From assembly GCA_012959765.1 (NCBI GenBank), contig DUCO01000007.1, forward strand, positions 1,336 through 65,335: DNA of 64,000 bases. Reading direction: 5' to 3'. The DNA is from Dehalococcoidia bacterium (GTDB taxonomy: Bacteria; Chloroflexota; Dehalococcoidia; Lucifugimonadales; Lucifugimonadaceae). This document shows, piece after piece, positions 16,311 through 25,101 of the stretch. Position numbers and translations under genes: made by a program. The notes under the pieces were generated by a model that did not search any database, was not told the origin of the DNA, and was given only the letters and a program-made list of their open reading frames with translations. Each line of letters opens with the position of its first letter. The stretch's first letter is position 1.

Positions 16311-16745
16311 ATGGTGATGACTCTTGGTCCTGTAACTCCTGTAACTCTTGGTCCTGTTCGTTCCGATACGTTGCCGGAGAACACGCGTTACAAGGACGAT
16401 GGTTGCGATGCTTCGCTGACGTGTTTGTCGTGTCCGCTAACGTTGTGCAAGTACGACGATCCAGGCTGGTTGCAGCGTGAGAGTCGTCGAATTCGTGACG
16501 ATGAAATCTTTCGATTGCGGCAGAAACGAGTTCCTGTATCGGAGATTTCAAATCGCTTCGGTATTAGCACTAGAACTGTGCACCGAATCGTGCATCGCGG
16601 TGGGGCGGCACCTGTGCCTGTGAATGAAGTGGATGATGGTCCGCTTATTTCGCTGAGTGAGTTATCAGGACGTTCATTGTTCCGAGAACGAACACCGTTC
16701 CCCGAGTTGGTAGTTAACGGATCTTCAACGTTCGGAACGAACTAA
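16311..16745 (+). CDS. Helix-turn-helix protein with four-cysteine N-terminal motif
   Basis: A 144-residue protein. Residues about 32-46 hold a C-x5-C-x2-C-x4-C cluster (CDASLTCLSCPLTLC), followed by KYDDPGWLQRESRRIRDDEIFRLRQ and a resolvase/sigma-type helix-turn-helix (VPVSEISNRFGISTRTVHRIVHRG). The four Cys could bind zinc or an Fe-S cluster; the HTH should bind DNA. CGGAG lies about 10 bases before the ATG at 16311. The gene follows the 276-residue protein by 54 bases, so both are probably expressed from the palindrome-bearing promoter. A 14-base direct repeat at 16320-16333 and 16344-16357 duplicates TLGPV near the N-terminus. I recall similar small proteins in Chloroflexota but no assigned function. 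Confidence 0.8.
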   Translation: MVMTLGPVTPVTLGPVRSDTLPENTRYKDDGCDASLTCLSCPLTLCKYDDPGWLQRESRRIRDDEIFRLRQKRVPVSEISNRFGISTRTVHRIVHRGGAAPVPVNEVDDGPLISLSELSGRSLFRERTPFPELVVNGSSTFGTN

Positions 16746-16756
16746 TTGGATTATGG

Positions 16757-16788
16757 TTTAGCGGCTAAGGTTGGCATGCAACGCTAAA
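16757..16788 (+). promoter_or_regulatory. Inverted repeat between the HTH gene and the MEMO-family gene
   Basis: TTTAGCG at 16757-16763 is repeated inverted as CGCTAAA at 16782-16788, ending 8 bases before the ATG of the next gene. As RNA it would form a 7-bp stem close to the ribosome-binding region and could modulate its translation. It might equally be an operator. Evidence is limited to the symmetry. Confidence 0.3.
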
Positions 16789-16796
16789 CTGGCAGC

Positions 16797-18068
16797 ATGA
16801 CATCCGGTTCGAATCTGCCTGAGCGCCCACAACTACGTCCTGTCGAAGTAAGTCGCATCTCTCGTGAGGGAAGCGACTTCTTCTTGTTAAAAGACCCTCG
16901 GCAGTTGAGTGATCAGCCGCTTTTGGTTCCGGTACCCCTCGCGCCTTATTTACAGAACATCGACGGCACAAACACAGTCGAGGAGATCGTTGAAGCTGCA
17001 TTGAGTGCCGGCGGGCAACCTGTTCCTCCAGAGATCATCGATGATTTGTTGAATCGGCTCGACGATATGTTGCTGCTTGAAAACGGCGCGTTCGTTGGCG
17101 AAATGCAACGACGCCTTGCCGAATATCGAGATGCTCCTTCACGTAAACCGGCACTAGCTGAACAGGCGTATCCGGAAAACGTCGACGACCTGCGGGGTTA
17201 TCTCGACGGATTCGCATTTCCGTACATGAATGCGGGAGGCGAACTTCGAGACTCGGTAGCTGGCGATCTGAAGGCTGTCATTTCACCGCACATCGACTTC
17301 GAACGAGGCGGTGATTCGTATGGAATGATCTGGGAGCAGGTTCGGGGGCAACTACAAGATGTCGAGTTGTTTGTAGTGTTCGGGACAGACCACAACGGTG
17401 ATGGTCCACGCCTAACACTCACAAATCAGAACTACGAAACTCCGTTGGGTGTTCTCGAAACAGACATGGGATTGGTAGACGAGCTGGCGCGAATTCTCGC
17501 AACCGACGACGGCATTGACGATCACCCGTTCGTCGATGAAATGAATCATGTCAACGAACATTCCATAGAACTCGCAACTGTGTGGTTGCATCGAATGCTC
17601 GGCAGGAGCAATGCGAAAATGCTGCCGGTACTCTGTGGGTCGATGGGGCGATCACTGATCGATGGCAGCCCTGATCTGGACGATCACCCGCAAATTAACG
17701 CAGCGATCCAGGTTCTCAAGAGGGTAGCCAGTGAACGTCGAACGGTGTTCATTGCAGCAGCAGATCTCGCTCACGTTGGCCCCGCGTTTGGCGATCCAGA
17801 GCTAATACCCACCGAGTCTAAGCATAGAAAACGTGTTCAGAATGCTGACGAGAATCTGCTCGAGGCGATCACAAGTGGTGACCGGAAACAATTTTTTGAC
17901 CTGATCAAGTCTGAGGCTGACCAGAACAAAATCTGCGGACTCGCACCGATTTATATGACGCTCTGGGCATCGGATGCGACGAGTGGAAACTGGAACGGAT
18001 ACCAGCAGTGCCAAGCAGACGAAGCTAACACATCGTTCGTATCGATAGCAGGCGCAGCACTTTATTAG
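16797..18068 (+). CDS. amrB: AmmeMemoRadiSam system protein B (MEMO family) with N-terminal PqqD-like extension
   Basis: A 423-residue protein. From about residue 155 it is a MEMO1-family domain: AVISPHIDFERGGDSYG with the first metal-site His, VVFGTDHNGDGPRLTLT, MNHVNEHSIELATVWL with the second His pair, VLCGSM and AAADLAHVGPAFGD. MEMO proteins share the fold of extradiol dioxygenases. In prokaryotes they co-occur with AMMECR1 and radical SAM partners (the AmmeMemoRadiSam system), with unclear function. The first 120 residues (TNTVEEIVEAALSAGG and MLLLENGAFV) resemble the winged-helix PqqD-like extension common in bacterial versions. The partner genes are not adjacent. It follows the HTH gene by 51 bases and might be co-transcribed. 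Confidence 0.88.
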   Translation: MTSGSNLPERPQLRPVEVSRISREGSDFFLLKDPRQLSDQPLLVPVPLAPYLQNIDGTNTVEEIVEAALSAGGQPVPPEIIDDLLNRLDDMLLLENGAFVGEMQRRLAEYRDAPSRKPALAEQAYPENVDDLRGYLDGFAFPYMNAGGELRDSVAGDLKAVISPHIDFERGGDSYGMIWEQVRGQLQDVELFVVFGTDHNGDGPRLTLTNQNYETPLGVLETDMGLVDELARILATDDGIDDHPFVDEMNHVNEHSIELATVWLHRMLGRSNAKMLPVLCGSMGRSLIDGSPDLDDHPQINAAIQVLKRVASERRTVFIAAADLAHVGPAFGDPELIPTESKHRKRVQNADENLLEAITSGDRKQFFDLIKSEADQNKICGLAPIYMTLWASDATSGNWNGYQQCQADEANTSFVSIAGAALY

Positions 18069-18174
18069 GTGCCGGTGGCATTCGGTGATACGCCTGACGA
18101 TAAACCTACCGAAGGATTGACCCTGACGATTTAGCGCACTGTCCCCGACCCTCGTAGAAAAGACCGCCTCGCGG

Positions 18175-18891
18175 TTATTCGGGGACGGTGTCGATCTGGG
18201 TCGTGCCGCTCACCAGTTCGCCAGTTGCCTGATACAAAGCGCGCTCGACAATGTTCATCGCACGGTCGGCCACTCGTTCAACGTTGTGCGCAACCCACAT
18301 TAGGTAAGTCGCGCGCTCGACATTATCCGTATTGCGCTTCACCAGTTCCATCAGATCGCCCTGAACCTTGGCATAAAGATCGTCGACCTCATCATCATCA
18401 TTTTCAAGCTCAACGCTCAAATTCCGAACGGTTTCGGGATCACGGCTGATAAACGCCTCAAGCGATCGCTTCAGCATACTCACGGCCATATCGCCCATGC
18501 GTGGAATATCAATCAATTCTTTCAGCGGTGGCTGACTGCCCATCGTGATACTGATCTTGGCAATCCCCTCGGCGTAGTCGCCGATGCGTTCGAGCTCACC
18601 TGCGATGTGAAGGGAAGCGATAATGCGACGGAGATCACTGGCCATAGGGGCCTCACGTCGAATCAACTCGACGCATGACCGTTCGATTTCCAGCTCTGTC
18701 TCATCGATGTGGTCATCTTCATCAATAACCTTTTGCGACCGTTCGATGTCGCGATTTTTCAAAGCGTTCAGCGCATTGAAAATCGCCTGCTCGACGAGAC
18801 CGCTCATGAGAATGAGTTCTGCTTCAAGCCTCCCAAGATCCCTGTCGAAATCTTGCCGGCCGGTTGGAATGATGCTGCCCTGTTCGCTCAT
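18175..18891 (-). CDS. phoU: Phosphate transport system accessory protein PhoU
   Basis: A 238-residue PhoU with two three-helix repeats, each with its metal-binding acidic motif (HIAGELERIGDYAEGIAK and VAHNVERVADRAMNIVERA). It links the Pst transporter to PhoR signalling and represses phosphate uptake when phosphate is plentiful. It starts 28 bases downstream of pstB on the same strand, the usual pstB-phoU order. A possible stem-loop (GTCCCCGA with TCGGGGAC) spans the stop codon at about 18140-18187 and may terminate the convergent transcripts. Confidence 0.95.
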   Translation of the reverse strand: MSEQGSIIPTGRQDFDRDLGRLEAELILMSGLVEQAIFNALNALKNRDIERSQKVIDEDDHIDETELEIERSCVELIRREAPMASDLRRIIASLHIAGELERIGDYAEGIAKISITMGSQPPLKELIDIPRMGDMAVSMLKRSLEAFISRDPETVRNLSVELENDDDEVDDLYAKVQGDLMELVKRNTDNVERATYLMWVAHNVERVADRAMNIVERALYQATGELVSGTTQIDTVPE

Positions 18892-18919
18892 AATCGCTAC
18901 AGTCTACCTATGTCTACGG

Positions 18920-19756
18920 CTAGCCGATGCGACCGGTAACGTACGCTTCAGTTCGGGAATCCCTCGGGGCGCCGAAAACCTGCTCATTCGTTCCATATTC
19001 GATCATGCGGCCAACCCGTTCTTCACCCGCCATCATCACCGCTGCGTAGTCGGAAATCCGGGTAGCCTGCTGCATGTTGTGCGTCACTATGATGATCGTA
19101 ACCTCGTTCGAGAGTTCCTGTATAAGTTGCTCGATCGCCTGGGTCGAAATCGGGTCGAGAGCTGAAGCAGGCTCGTCCATCAGAACGACTTCCGGGTTTA
19201 CAGCCAGTGCTCGTGCAATACAGATTCGCTGCTGCTGACCACCGGAAACACTAAGCCCACTATCGTTTAGTCGGTTCTTTACCTCTTCCCAAACGGCTGC
19301 ACGTCGCAGGGACGTTTCTACAACCTCATCGAGATCGTCTGTCATGCCGTTGATACGAGGTCCGAACGCTACGTTCTCGTAGATGCTTTTTGGAAACGGG
19401 TTCGGTCGCTGGAACACCATGCCTATACGGAAACGGATCTCTGTAGGATCGACTTCCGGTGCGTAAATATTTTGCCCTGCGAAATTGACCGTACCGCTAA
19501 CAGACGCACTCGGGATCAGGTCGTTCATTCGGTTGAAGCAACGAAGGAGCGTGCTTTTGCCACAACCTGATGGGCCGATGAGCGACACAACGCTGTTCTT
19601 CGGGATCTGAATTGAAATGTCGCTGACAGCGGTGTTTCCACCGTACGAAACAGACAAATCATTCGCTTCGAGCACCGGATCGAGATCGTCGAACTTCAGG
19701 ATATTTTCGGCCGATCCTGCCTGGGACAGGAGATCGGTGTCGTTGAAGGGCATCAA
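18920..19756 (-). CDS. pstB: Phosphate ABC transporter ATP-binding protein PstB
   Basis: A 278-residue ATPase of the high-affinity phosphate importer. Walker A is GPSGCGKST, the signature is [15 protein letters not shown], Walker B is [13 protein letters not shown] and the H-loop is [13 protein letters not shown]. The PstB-specific [19 protein letters not shown] region is present. The first 25 residues are a longer lead than usual. The membrane and binding subunits pstS, pstC and pstA are not upstream; the next gene is a broken glycoside hydrolase. They must lie elsewhere or the locus has been rearranged. Confidence 0.95.
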   Translation of the reverse strand: MMPFNDTDLLSQAGSAENILKFDDLDPVLEANDLSVSYGGNTAVSDISIQIPKNSVVSLIGPSGCGKSTLLRCFNRMNDLIPSASVSGTVNFAGQNIYAPEVDPTEIRFRIGMVFQRPNPFPKSIYENVAFGPRINGMTDDLDEVVETSLRRAAVWEEVKNRLNDSGLSVSGGQQQRICIARALAVNPEVVLMDEPASALDPISTQAIEQLIQELSNEVTIIIVTHNMQQATRISDYAAVMMAGEERVGRMIEYGTNEQVFGAPRDSRTEAYVTGRIG

Positions 19757-19866
19757 TTACTCCGCAAATGAGCCTAACCGTGACGTGTTAACCGTTCGTA
19801 TTCAAGAGTAGTTGCGCAACGTTAACAGAATGAAAGACGAGGAAGGCTGGATGTGGAGATCCCACT

Positions 19867-21194
19867 TCAGGCGTCTATCGCCACCGCAGTTGTGGTACAG
19901 CCGAATCTGGTGCCACGCATGCCTCGGCCCGTTTCTGGCGAATAAAACTCGCGGAAACCTTTAAACGCCGCTTCCTTGGAGCGCTCCGAAATCACCCTTG
20001 CTTCGCCTAGGTACCCGTGTGACTTAAAACCTCGCGCCAGAAGCCAGTTCAGGTTCATGCAGATCGGACCCCGCCAGATCATCGCTTCGCTCTCGGCGTC
20101 GTACGAATCCTCTGAAGCGGCCACGCTCGGAACGGGGAACGGTCGCCAGAAGTGATCGGGATTCGTGACATATCGCTCCATAACACTGGCGATTCGATCC
20201 TTCGGTGTTCCCTGCAGTATTAAAGGAAATATCGCGCCAACTGAGAGCGTTGTGTGGGATGTTGATCGGCTCCGTGCAGATACGTGTAGTGCCCACGTTC
20301 CGAGTCCCAACAGCGTTCGTTTAGTGCCGCAGTTGTTTTGGCCGCCTGCTCGCCAGCGCTGGTAGCCGATTCCGAATCGCCAGCAGCCTCGTGCATCCGT
20401 GACAGAGTCGACCATGCATCGGCGTAAACAGCGTTCATGAAGGGATCGATCGTCACGAAGCGGTCTCGTTTGATGAGAGTGAGGTAATCGATGTTTTTAC
20501 CTCGAATGATGTTGTACCAATCGAGCTTGCGGTTCTTCCAGAGAATTCTCCTATGACCCGGATTCGACACACCAAGCTCAGCATCGAACGACGGGTTATT
20601 GTCGGTACCAGCCTCATATAGAGACACGGTTCCGATTAACCCGGAGCCGTCCGCATCACGCTCCCCGCTTAGCCAATCGTAAAAAGCACGAACTCTCGGC
20701 AAATATGTTTTTAACAGGTTCGAGTCACCCGTTTGAAGCCAAAGCTCCTCCAGCGCGTGAGCCAGAACAGGCGGCTGGATCATCCCGGAATGCCGCCGCC
20801 GCCACTCGCCGACTCGACTCTGCCCGTAGATCGCACTCATGAATCCGCCGCGCTTGCCCCAGTAGGTCAGGTGTCCGATAAACCCGTTGCTCTGTTGGGG
20901 CACAAGTAGAGTATCCAGTTTGGCAACAGCCATTTCCGGGTGAAGTCGTGCTAACGCAATGACGTGAAAACAGGAGTCCCAGAACCACTGCCAGTGATAC
21001 CGACCCTGCGATGGAATCGAGTACTCATAGTCTTACTTGTAGAACGGGTCGTATCCGGTGCGGCGGTTGGCGATGAGCCTCGCGAGCGCCTTTTCTTCAA
21101 GGCTGCCCTCTGGGTCTGGCTGTACGTTTTTGTGTCCCGTAGGCGCGCTTGGTGTCACGATTTCGAGTTTAGACAAACGCCGAACGCATGTCAT
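19867..21194 (-). pseudogene. MGH1/GH63-like glycoside hydrolase, broken by a stop and a frameshift
   Basis: The minus strand from ATG 21194 encodes an (alpha/alpha)6-barrel glycosidase of the GH63/MGH1-like type: EEKALARLIANRRTGYDPFYK, a TAA at 21033-21035, then DYEYSIPSQGRYHWQWFWDSCFH and NGFIGHLTYWGKRG, LGVSNPGHRRILW, DPFMNAVYADAWSTL. The frame then shifts near 20250-20270 and continues as TTLSVGAIFPLILQGTPKDRI, NPDHFWRPFPVPSVA, SEAMIWRGPICMNLNWLLARG and ends normally at 19867. The catalytic region is recognisable on both sides. At least two independent lesions make an intact product unlikely. Probable original role was hydrolysis of an alpha-glucoside or mannosylglycerate-like substrate. 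Confidence 0.85.
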
Positions 21195-21251
21195 CTGCCC
21201 ATTTTCGCTCTCCGTTGCTAAACTTAATGTTTACCCAGTAATTCAGTCCCC

Positions 21252-22424
21252 ATGCCCACTTCTCCGTCTACCTCCCCCGAGCCGACGGCTGCCGATGCTC
21301 CCGAAGCACCAGCCGCGCTCCCCTCAATACTCGATCTCTCCCGCGACGAACTCACCTCGACCCTGCTTGGCATGGGCGAGAAGAAGTTCCGCGCCGATCA
21401 ACTCTGGCGCTCGATCTACAACGAAACCGCCGAGAGCTTCGAAGATATGTCGACTCTCAGCAAGCCGTTTCGTAAAAAGCTTTCCGATCACTTCGCCATC
21501 TCATCGCTAACTGAAGCTATGGCGCTCACATCGAAAGACAGGACCACCAGTAAGTCGCTCTATCGACTTCATGACGGTGAACTAATCGAAACCGTGATGA
21601 TGCGATACGAATCCGACGGACACCGGCGGAACCGTAAAACCGCATGCATTTCAACTCAGGCCGGGTGTGCACTCGGCTGCACGTTCTGTGCAACGGGTCA
21701 GCAGGGTCTTCGACGAAATCTCACCGTTGGCGAGATCGTTGCGCAGGTAATCGAGACGCAGCGCATCGCATACGCCGAAGATGAAGCGCAGGTCGGCTCT
21801 GGCAAACGCACAAAGGGCGAACTTCAGGGCGTGACGAACGTGGTGTTCATGGGAATGGGCGAGCCTCTCGCCAACTATGACAACACGATGGCCGCGATTC
21901 GAGTTCTCAACGATGGCCAGGGTCTGAACATCGGTGCTCGACACATCACGGTTTCGACCGTCGGGCTCATACCGCAGATACTGCAACTGGCCGACGAAGA
22001 GTTGCAGATCAATCTGGCGATATCTCTACACGCACCCGACAACGCAACCCGATCGCAAACGATGCCCATCAACAAACGGTATCCAGTTGAGGACTTGATC
22101 CGGGCCTGCCACAAGTACGCCGACAAGACGAAGCGTCGAATCTTCTTCGAGTATGTGCTGCTGAAAGAGCAGAACGATTCAGTTGAGCAGGCTCAAAAAC
22201 TTGGCCGTTTACTCAACGGATTACACTGCCATGTGAACCTGATTCCTGTGAACCCGACCAAGGAAGGTCCGTTCGAACGTACCGACCTGACGGCTGCGAA
22301 GGCGTTTCAGGGCGGACTGAAGCAGTACGGAATTCCTTCTACACTGCGGATGGAAAAGGGAATCGACATCAACGCTGGTTGTGGTCAACTGCGTGAGCGT
22401 GCGATCGATATTCTTGGCGCTTAG
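21252..22424 (+). CDS. rlmN: Dual-specificity rRNA/tRNA adenine-C2 methyltransferase RlmN
   Basis: A 390-residue radical SAM enzyme that methylates C2 of A2503 in 23S rRNA and of A37 in some tRNAs. The SAM-radical cluster is Cys139-Cys143-Cys146 in STQAGCALGCTFCATGQ. NVVFMGMGEPLANYDN and ITVSTVGLIP are family blocks, and GIDINAGCGQL near the C-terminus holds the Cys used in the methyl-transfer cycle. The N-terminal 25 residues are Pro/Ala/Ser-rich and not conserved, so a later start is possible. Standalone gene. Confidence 0.96.
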   Translation: MPTSPSTSPEPTAADAPEAPAALPSILDLSRDELTSTLLGMGEKKFRADQLWRSIYNETAESFEDMSTLSKPFRKKLSDHFAISSLTEAMALTSKDRTTSKSLYRLHDGELIETVMMRYESDGHRRNRKTACISTQAGCALGCTFCATGQQGLRRNLTVGEIVAQVIETQRIAYAEDEAQVGSGKRTKGELQGVTNVVFMGMGEPLANYDNTMAAIRVLNDGQGLNIGARHITVSTVGLIPQILQLADEELQINLAISLHAPDNATRSQTMPINKRYPVEDLIRACHKYADKTKRRIFFEYVLLKEQNDSVEQAQKLGRLLNGLHCHVNLIPVNPTKEGPFERTDLTAAKAFQGGLKQYGIPSTLRMEKGIDINAGCGQLRERAIDILGA

Positions 22425-22570
22425 TCGAGCGGATTCGATCGCTCGACAACTGCAATCTGATGACACTCAGCGTGCACTAGCCACGCGAACTTCCTGATTC
22501 GCCTGTAAAATTCAGCCTCGTTCGTCTGTCCCGAAATTCAGGCCTCGACAATACGAAGTGGAGTATCCGT

Positions 22571-23713
22571 ATGACCGGTCGTGTTTGGCCCGAGGTATAC
22601 AAAAAGCTCGGAATTGCACCCATTATCAATGCCCAGAGCTGGGTTACCGCTCTTGGCGGCTCGATCATGCGCCCTGAAGTTTTGCGTGCGATGGACGAGG
22701 CCGCGAGTTCATTCGTCGATATCAAACAGCTGAACTATGCCGCAGGTGAAGTGGTAGCTCGCTCTTGCGGGGCCGAGCAGGGGCTTGTAACCGCAGGTTG
22801 CTCCGCCGCACAGGTGCTGATGGTCGCCGCGTGCATGACTGGCCAGAGCGAAGAGAACGTCGAACAACTTCCTGACACGATGGGAATGAAGAACGAAGTC
22901 ATTCTCTTTAAAGGACAGAGAAATCGCTACGACAAGGCTTTTGTTACAGGCGGGGCGACTTTGATCGAGTACGGCGATGTCGACTCAGTCACCGCAGATG
23001 ATCTCGACGACGCGATAAACGACAACACTGCATGCGTCGCATACGTTGTCGCACCGTTTATGCCCCAGGGAATCGGTCTTGAAGAGACAATTCGAGTTGC
23101 CCACGAGCGCGGGGTGCCAGTGATTGTCGATGCCGCGGCAGAAGTGCCGCCACGGGCGAATCTCTCAAAATTCCACAACATGGGCGCCGATATGGTGGCA
23201 TTTAGCGGTGGAAAGGGCATCGGCGGTCCGCAGTCTTCGGGTCTTCTGGCTGGCAAAGCCGATCTTATGGAAGCAGTTGTCATGAACTCGCTGAATCTCG
23301 ATTCGTCGGTTGCCGGAATCGGCCGTCCGATGAAGGTTTCGAAAGAGAACATTGTGGGATTGGTAACTGCGCTTCAGCTGTTCACCGATTCTGATGAGGG
23401 TGCCGAATGGGATGGCTGGTACTCGAAGGCGCAGTATGTTGCCGAGCGACTGGCTGGTATCGACGGTGTTCGAGTTGAGTTAGAAGACGATCCGGCTGAG
23501 CGACAGGGACCGCAACCGGTTCTGTATTTTGAAGACAACTACGATGGTCCATCGACAGCTGACATTAAAGAGCAACTGGAAGCTGGCGATCCTGGAATCT
23601 ACGTTGGTGGCGGCGGAAATCGTCCGGAAATCAACATTGTGATGGTGAACGTGCAGGATGGCGAAGAAATCGTTATCGCCGATCGCCTGGAAGAAATTCT
23701 TCGGGATCGCTGA
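22571..23713 (+). CDS. SelA-like PLP-dependent enzyme (aminotransferase fold I)
   Basis: A 380-residue protein related to L-seryl-tRNA(Sec) selenium transferase and to ammonia-lyase-like relatives. The PLP lysine is Lys215 in AFSGGKGIGGPQSSGLL; the cofactor-ring Asp187 lies in PVIVDAAAEVPP. The N-terminal LGIAPIINAQSWVTALGGSIM and GLVTAGCSAAQVLMVAACMTG are family blocks. The protein lacks the N-terminal RNA-binding domain of true SelA and no selB or selC is visible, so it more likely acts on a small amino acid or sugar substrate. A C-terminal fragment of a paralogue lies at 5017-5249. It is preceded by CGAAGTGGAG, with the ATG about 12 bases later. Confidence 0.85.
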   Translation: MTGRVWPEVYKKLGIAPIINAQSWVTALGGSIMRPEVLRAMDEAASSFVDIKQLNYAAGEVVARSCGAEQGLVTAGCSAAQVLMVAACMTGQSEENVEQLPDTMGMKNEVILFKGQRNRYDKAFVTGGATLIEYGDVDSVTADDLDDAINDNTACVAYVVAPFMPQGIGLEETIRVAHERGVPVIVDAAAEVPPRANLSKFHNMGADMVAFSGGKGIGGPQSSGLLAGKADLMEAVVMNSLNLDSSVAGIGRPMKVSKENIVGLVTALQLFTDSDEGAEWDGWYSKAQYVAERLAGIDGVRVELEDDPAERQGPQPVLYFEDNYDGPSTADIKEQLEAGDPGIYVGGGGNRPEINIVMVNVQDGEEIVIADRLEEILRDR

Positions 23714-24136
23714 AAAGCTGAACTCTGATTTGTAGCGCCCACCCACACGTAATCGAACTTTTGCCGTGGGTGCATACAGGTATGTCTATCGCTGAAATGG
23801 GCAGTAACCCTCTTTCTGCCCAATCACCGTTTTATTCCCCTCATTCACTTTGGTTATAGCGTAGCGATTACACTGAACCTCCCATGTTGAACTCAAAATG
23901 AGAACTGACCCTCATGCCCAACTTTGTCTTTACGGGGGGCAACTAGGTGCTGTTAATTACCGCGATCCACGGATGGTACTAGGTAGTTTCCACGATGTTC
24001 GACTGTGTCTACGCCGACATAGTTGTGTTTATCCGCTCAACCACTGCCAGGTTCTCAACGGCAGGCAATCCCGGATACGGCGAGGATTCTTGTTGTAATC
24101 GCACAGGTTGGGTGGACGAAATAGGGGGTAGCAAAA
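23714..24136. other. 423-base gene-free stretch with a terminator-like hairpin
   Basis: TGGGCAG at 23798-23804 pairs with CTGCCCA at 23816-23822, with a short T run (GTTTTA) six bases later: a weak terminator for the SelA-like gene. CACCCAC near 23741 and GTGGGTG near 23766 form a second possible stem. The right half leads into the archaellin-like gene and ends with GGGGGTAGCAAAA before its ATG, a good ribosome-binding site. I see no convincing small gene. Confidence 0.45.
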
Positions 24137-24843
24137 ATGGTCCTGAAAGGCTCCCGTAGCCAAACAGGCATCACGGGTCTTGAAACAGCGATCGTGCTTA
24201 TCGCATTCGTGGTTGTGTCTTCAGTGTTCGCATTCACGATTCTTTCGGCGGGGGGTTTCTCGTCAGAAGCGAATAAGCAAACGATTCATGTAGGTCTTAA
24301 AGAGACTCGAACCGGACTGCGTCAGGCAGGCTCAGCGTTCGCATTCTCTGGATATGTAGGCAGCACACGTGCGGTTCACAAAATCGTGTTTGTGGTGCAA
24401 AACTCACTGGCTGCCGAACCTGTCGATCTGACACCGCCATATACGTGGTATGACTTGGGCACCGATCCCGATATCGTCATCGGCAACTCGGCTGCCACAA
24501 TCGTCTCGTATGCTGATGAGAATCAGCGGCTCAGCGACGTCCCGTGGTCGACAAACTTTATCGGAACCAACAACGGTGACAAGCTCCTCGAGGACGGCGA
24601 AAAAGCTGAAATAACGGTTTGGCTTATGGACCGGATAACAGGTGTAGCGACCAGTGCTAACGGTTCGATTGCCTACACGGATGGCAACTCAGCCAACGGT
24701 GGTGCTACTGGGCTGACCAGCAATATTCGCTTATAGTCAAAAGTACGAGGTTTGTGCTTGAGATGACTCCGCAAGTAGGAGCGCCTCTCACAATTCAGCG
24801 TTCAGTCCCGCCCGGGCTGCGTGCAGTGATGAACACGAACTAA
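24137..24843 (+). pseudogene. Archaellin-like (archaeal flagellin family) protein with 3' frameshift
   Basis: The 5' frame (to TAG at 24734-24736, 199 codons) has a class III, archaellin-type signal: basic KGSRSQT, then GITGLETAIVLIAFVVVSSV, with predicted cleavage just before GITG. The globular part includes GDKLLEDGEKAEITVWL, a typical archaellin strand. The expected C-terminal strand is found one frame over: RFVLEMTPQVGAPLTIQRSVPP to TAA at 24841-24843. The shift falls between about 24725 and 24747. Archaellins polymerise into filaments through the hydrophobic N-terminus. No other archaellum genes (FlaI, FlaJ or prepilin-peptidase-like) are visible. The gene may be a frameshifted copy or a sequencing error in an active one. 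Confidence 0.83.
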
Positions 24844-24992
24844 CTAGTTTCAGTTCACCTGTGTGTATATGCAGTGCCCTTGTTCGTCCCGGCCGGACAA
24901 ACATGGGGTGCGAAGGCCAATGCCCCGCCCCGAGAGCGTAAATGCTAAAACCCCTCAGTGTTCGACGCTGATGGGACGGTCCGAAAGCCTTA

Positions 24993-25049
24993 GTAACGGA
25001 AAGGGCATCCTCAAACCCGGCTCGAGGATGCCCTTTCCATTACGTTTTT
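24993..25049 (+). terminator. Strong intrinsic terminator, probably bidirectional
   Basis: A 20-base arm at 24993-25012 (core GGAAAGGGCATCCTC) pairs with its complement at 25024-25043 with one mismatch, followed by GTTTTTA. It separates the archaellin-like gene (plus) from the transaldolase gene (minus). The T run favours plus-strand termination; minus-strand RNA forms an even better stem with a U-G pair. Confidence 0.88.
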
Positions 25050-25101
25050 AATTCGAGAATCTGAAGTTTCAGATCAACCAGTACCAGCGCCACTGCCAGA
25101 T

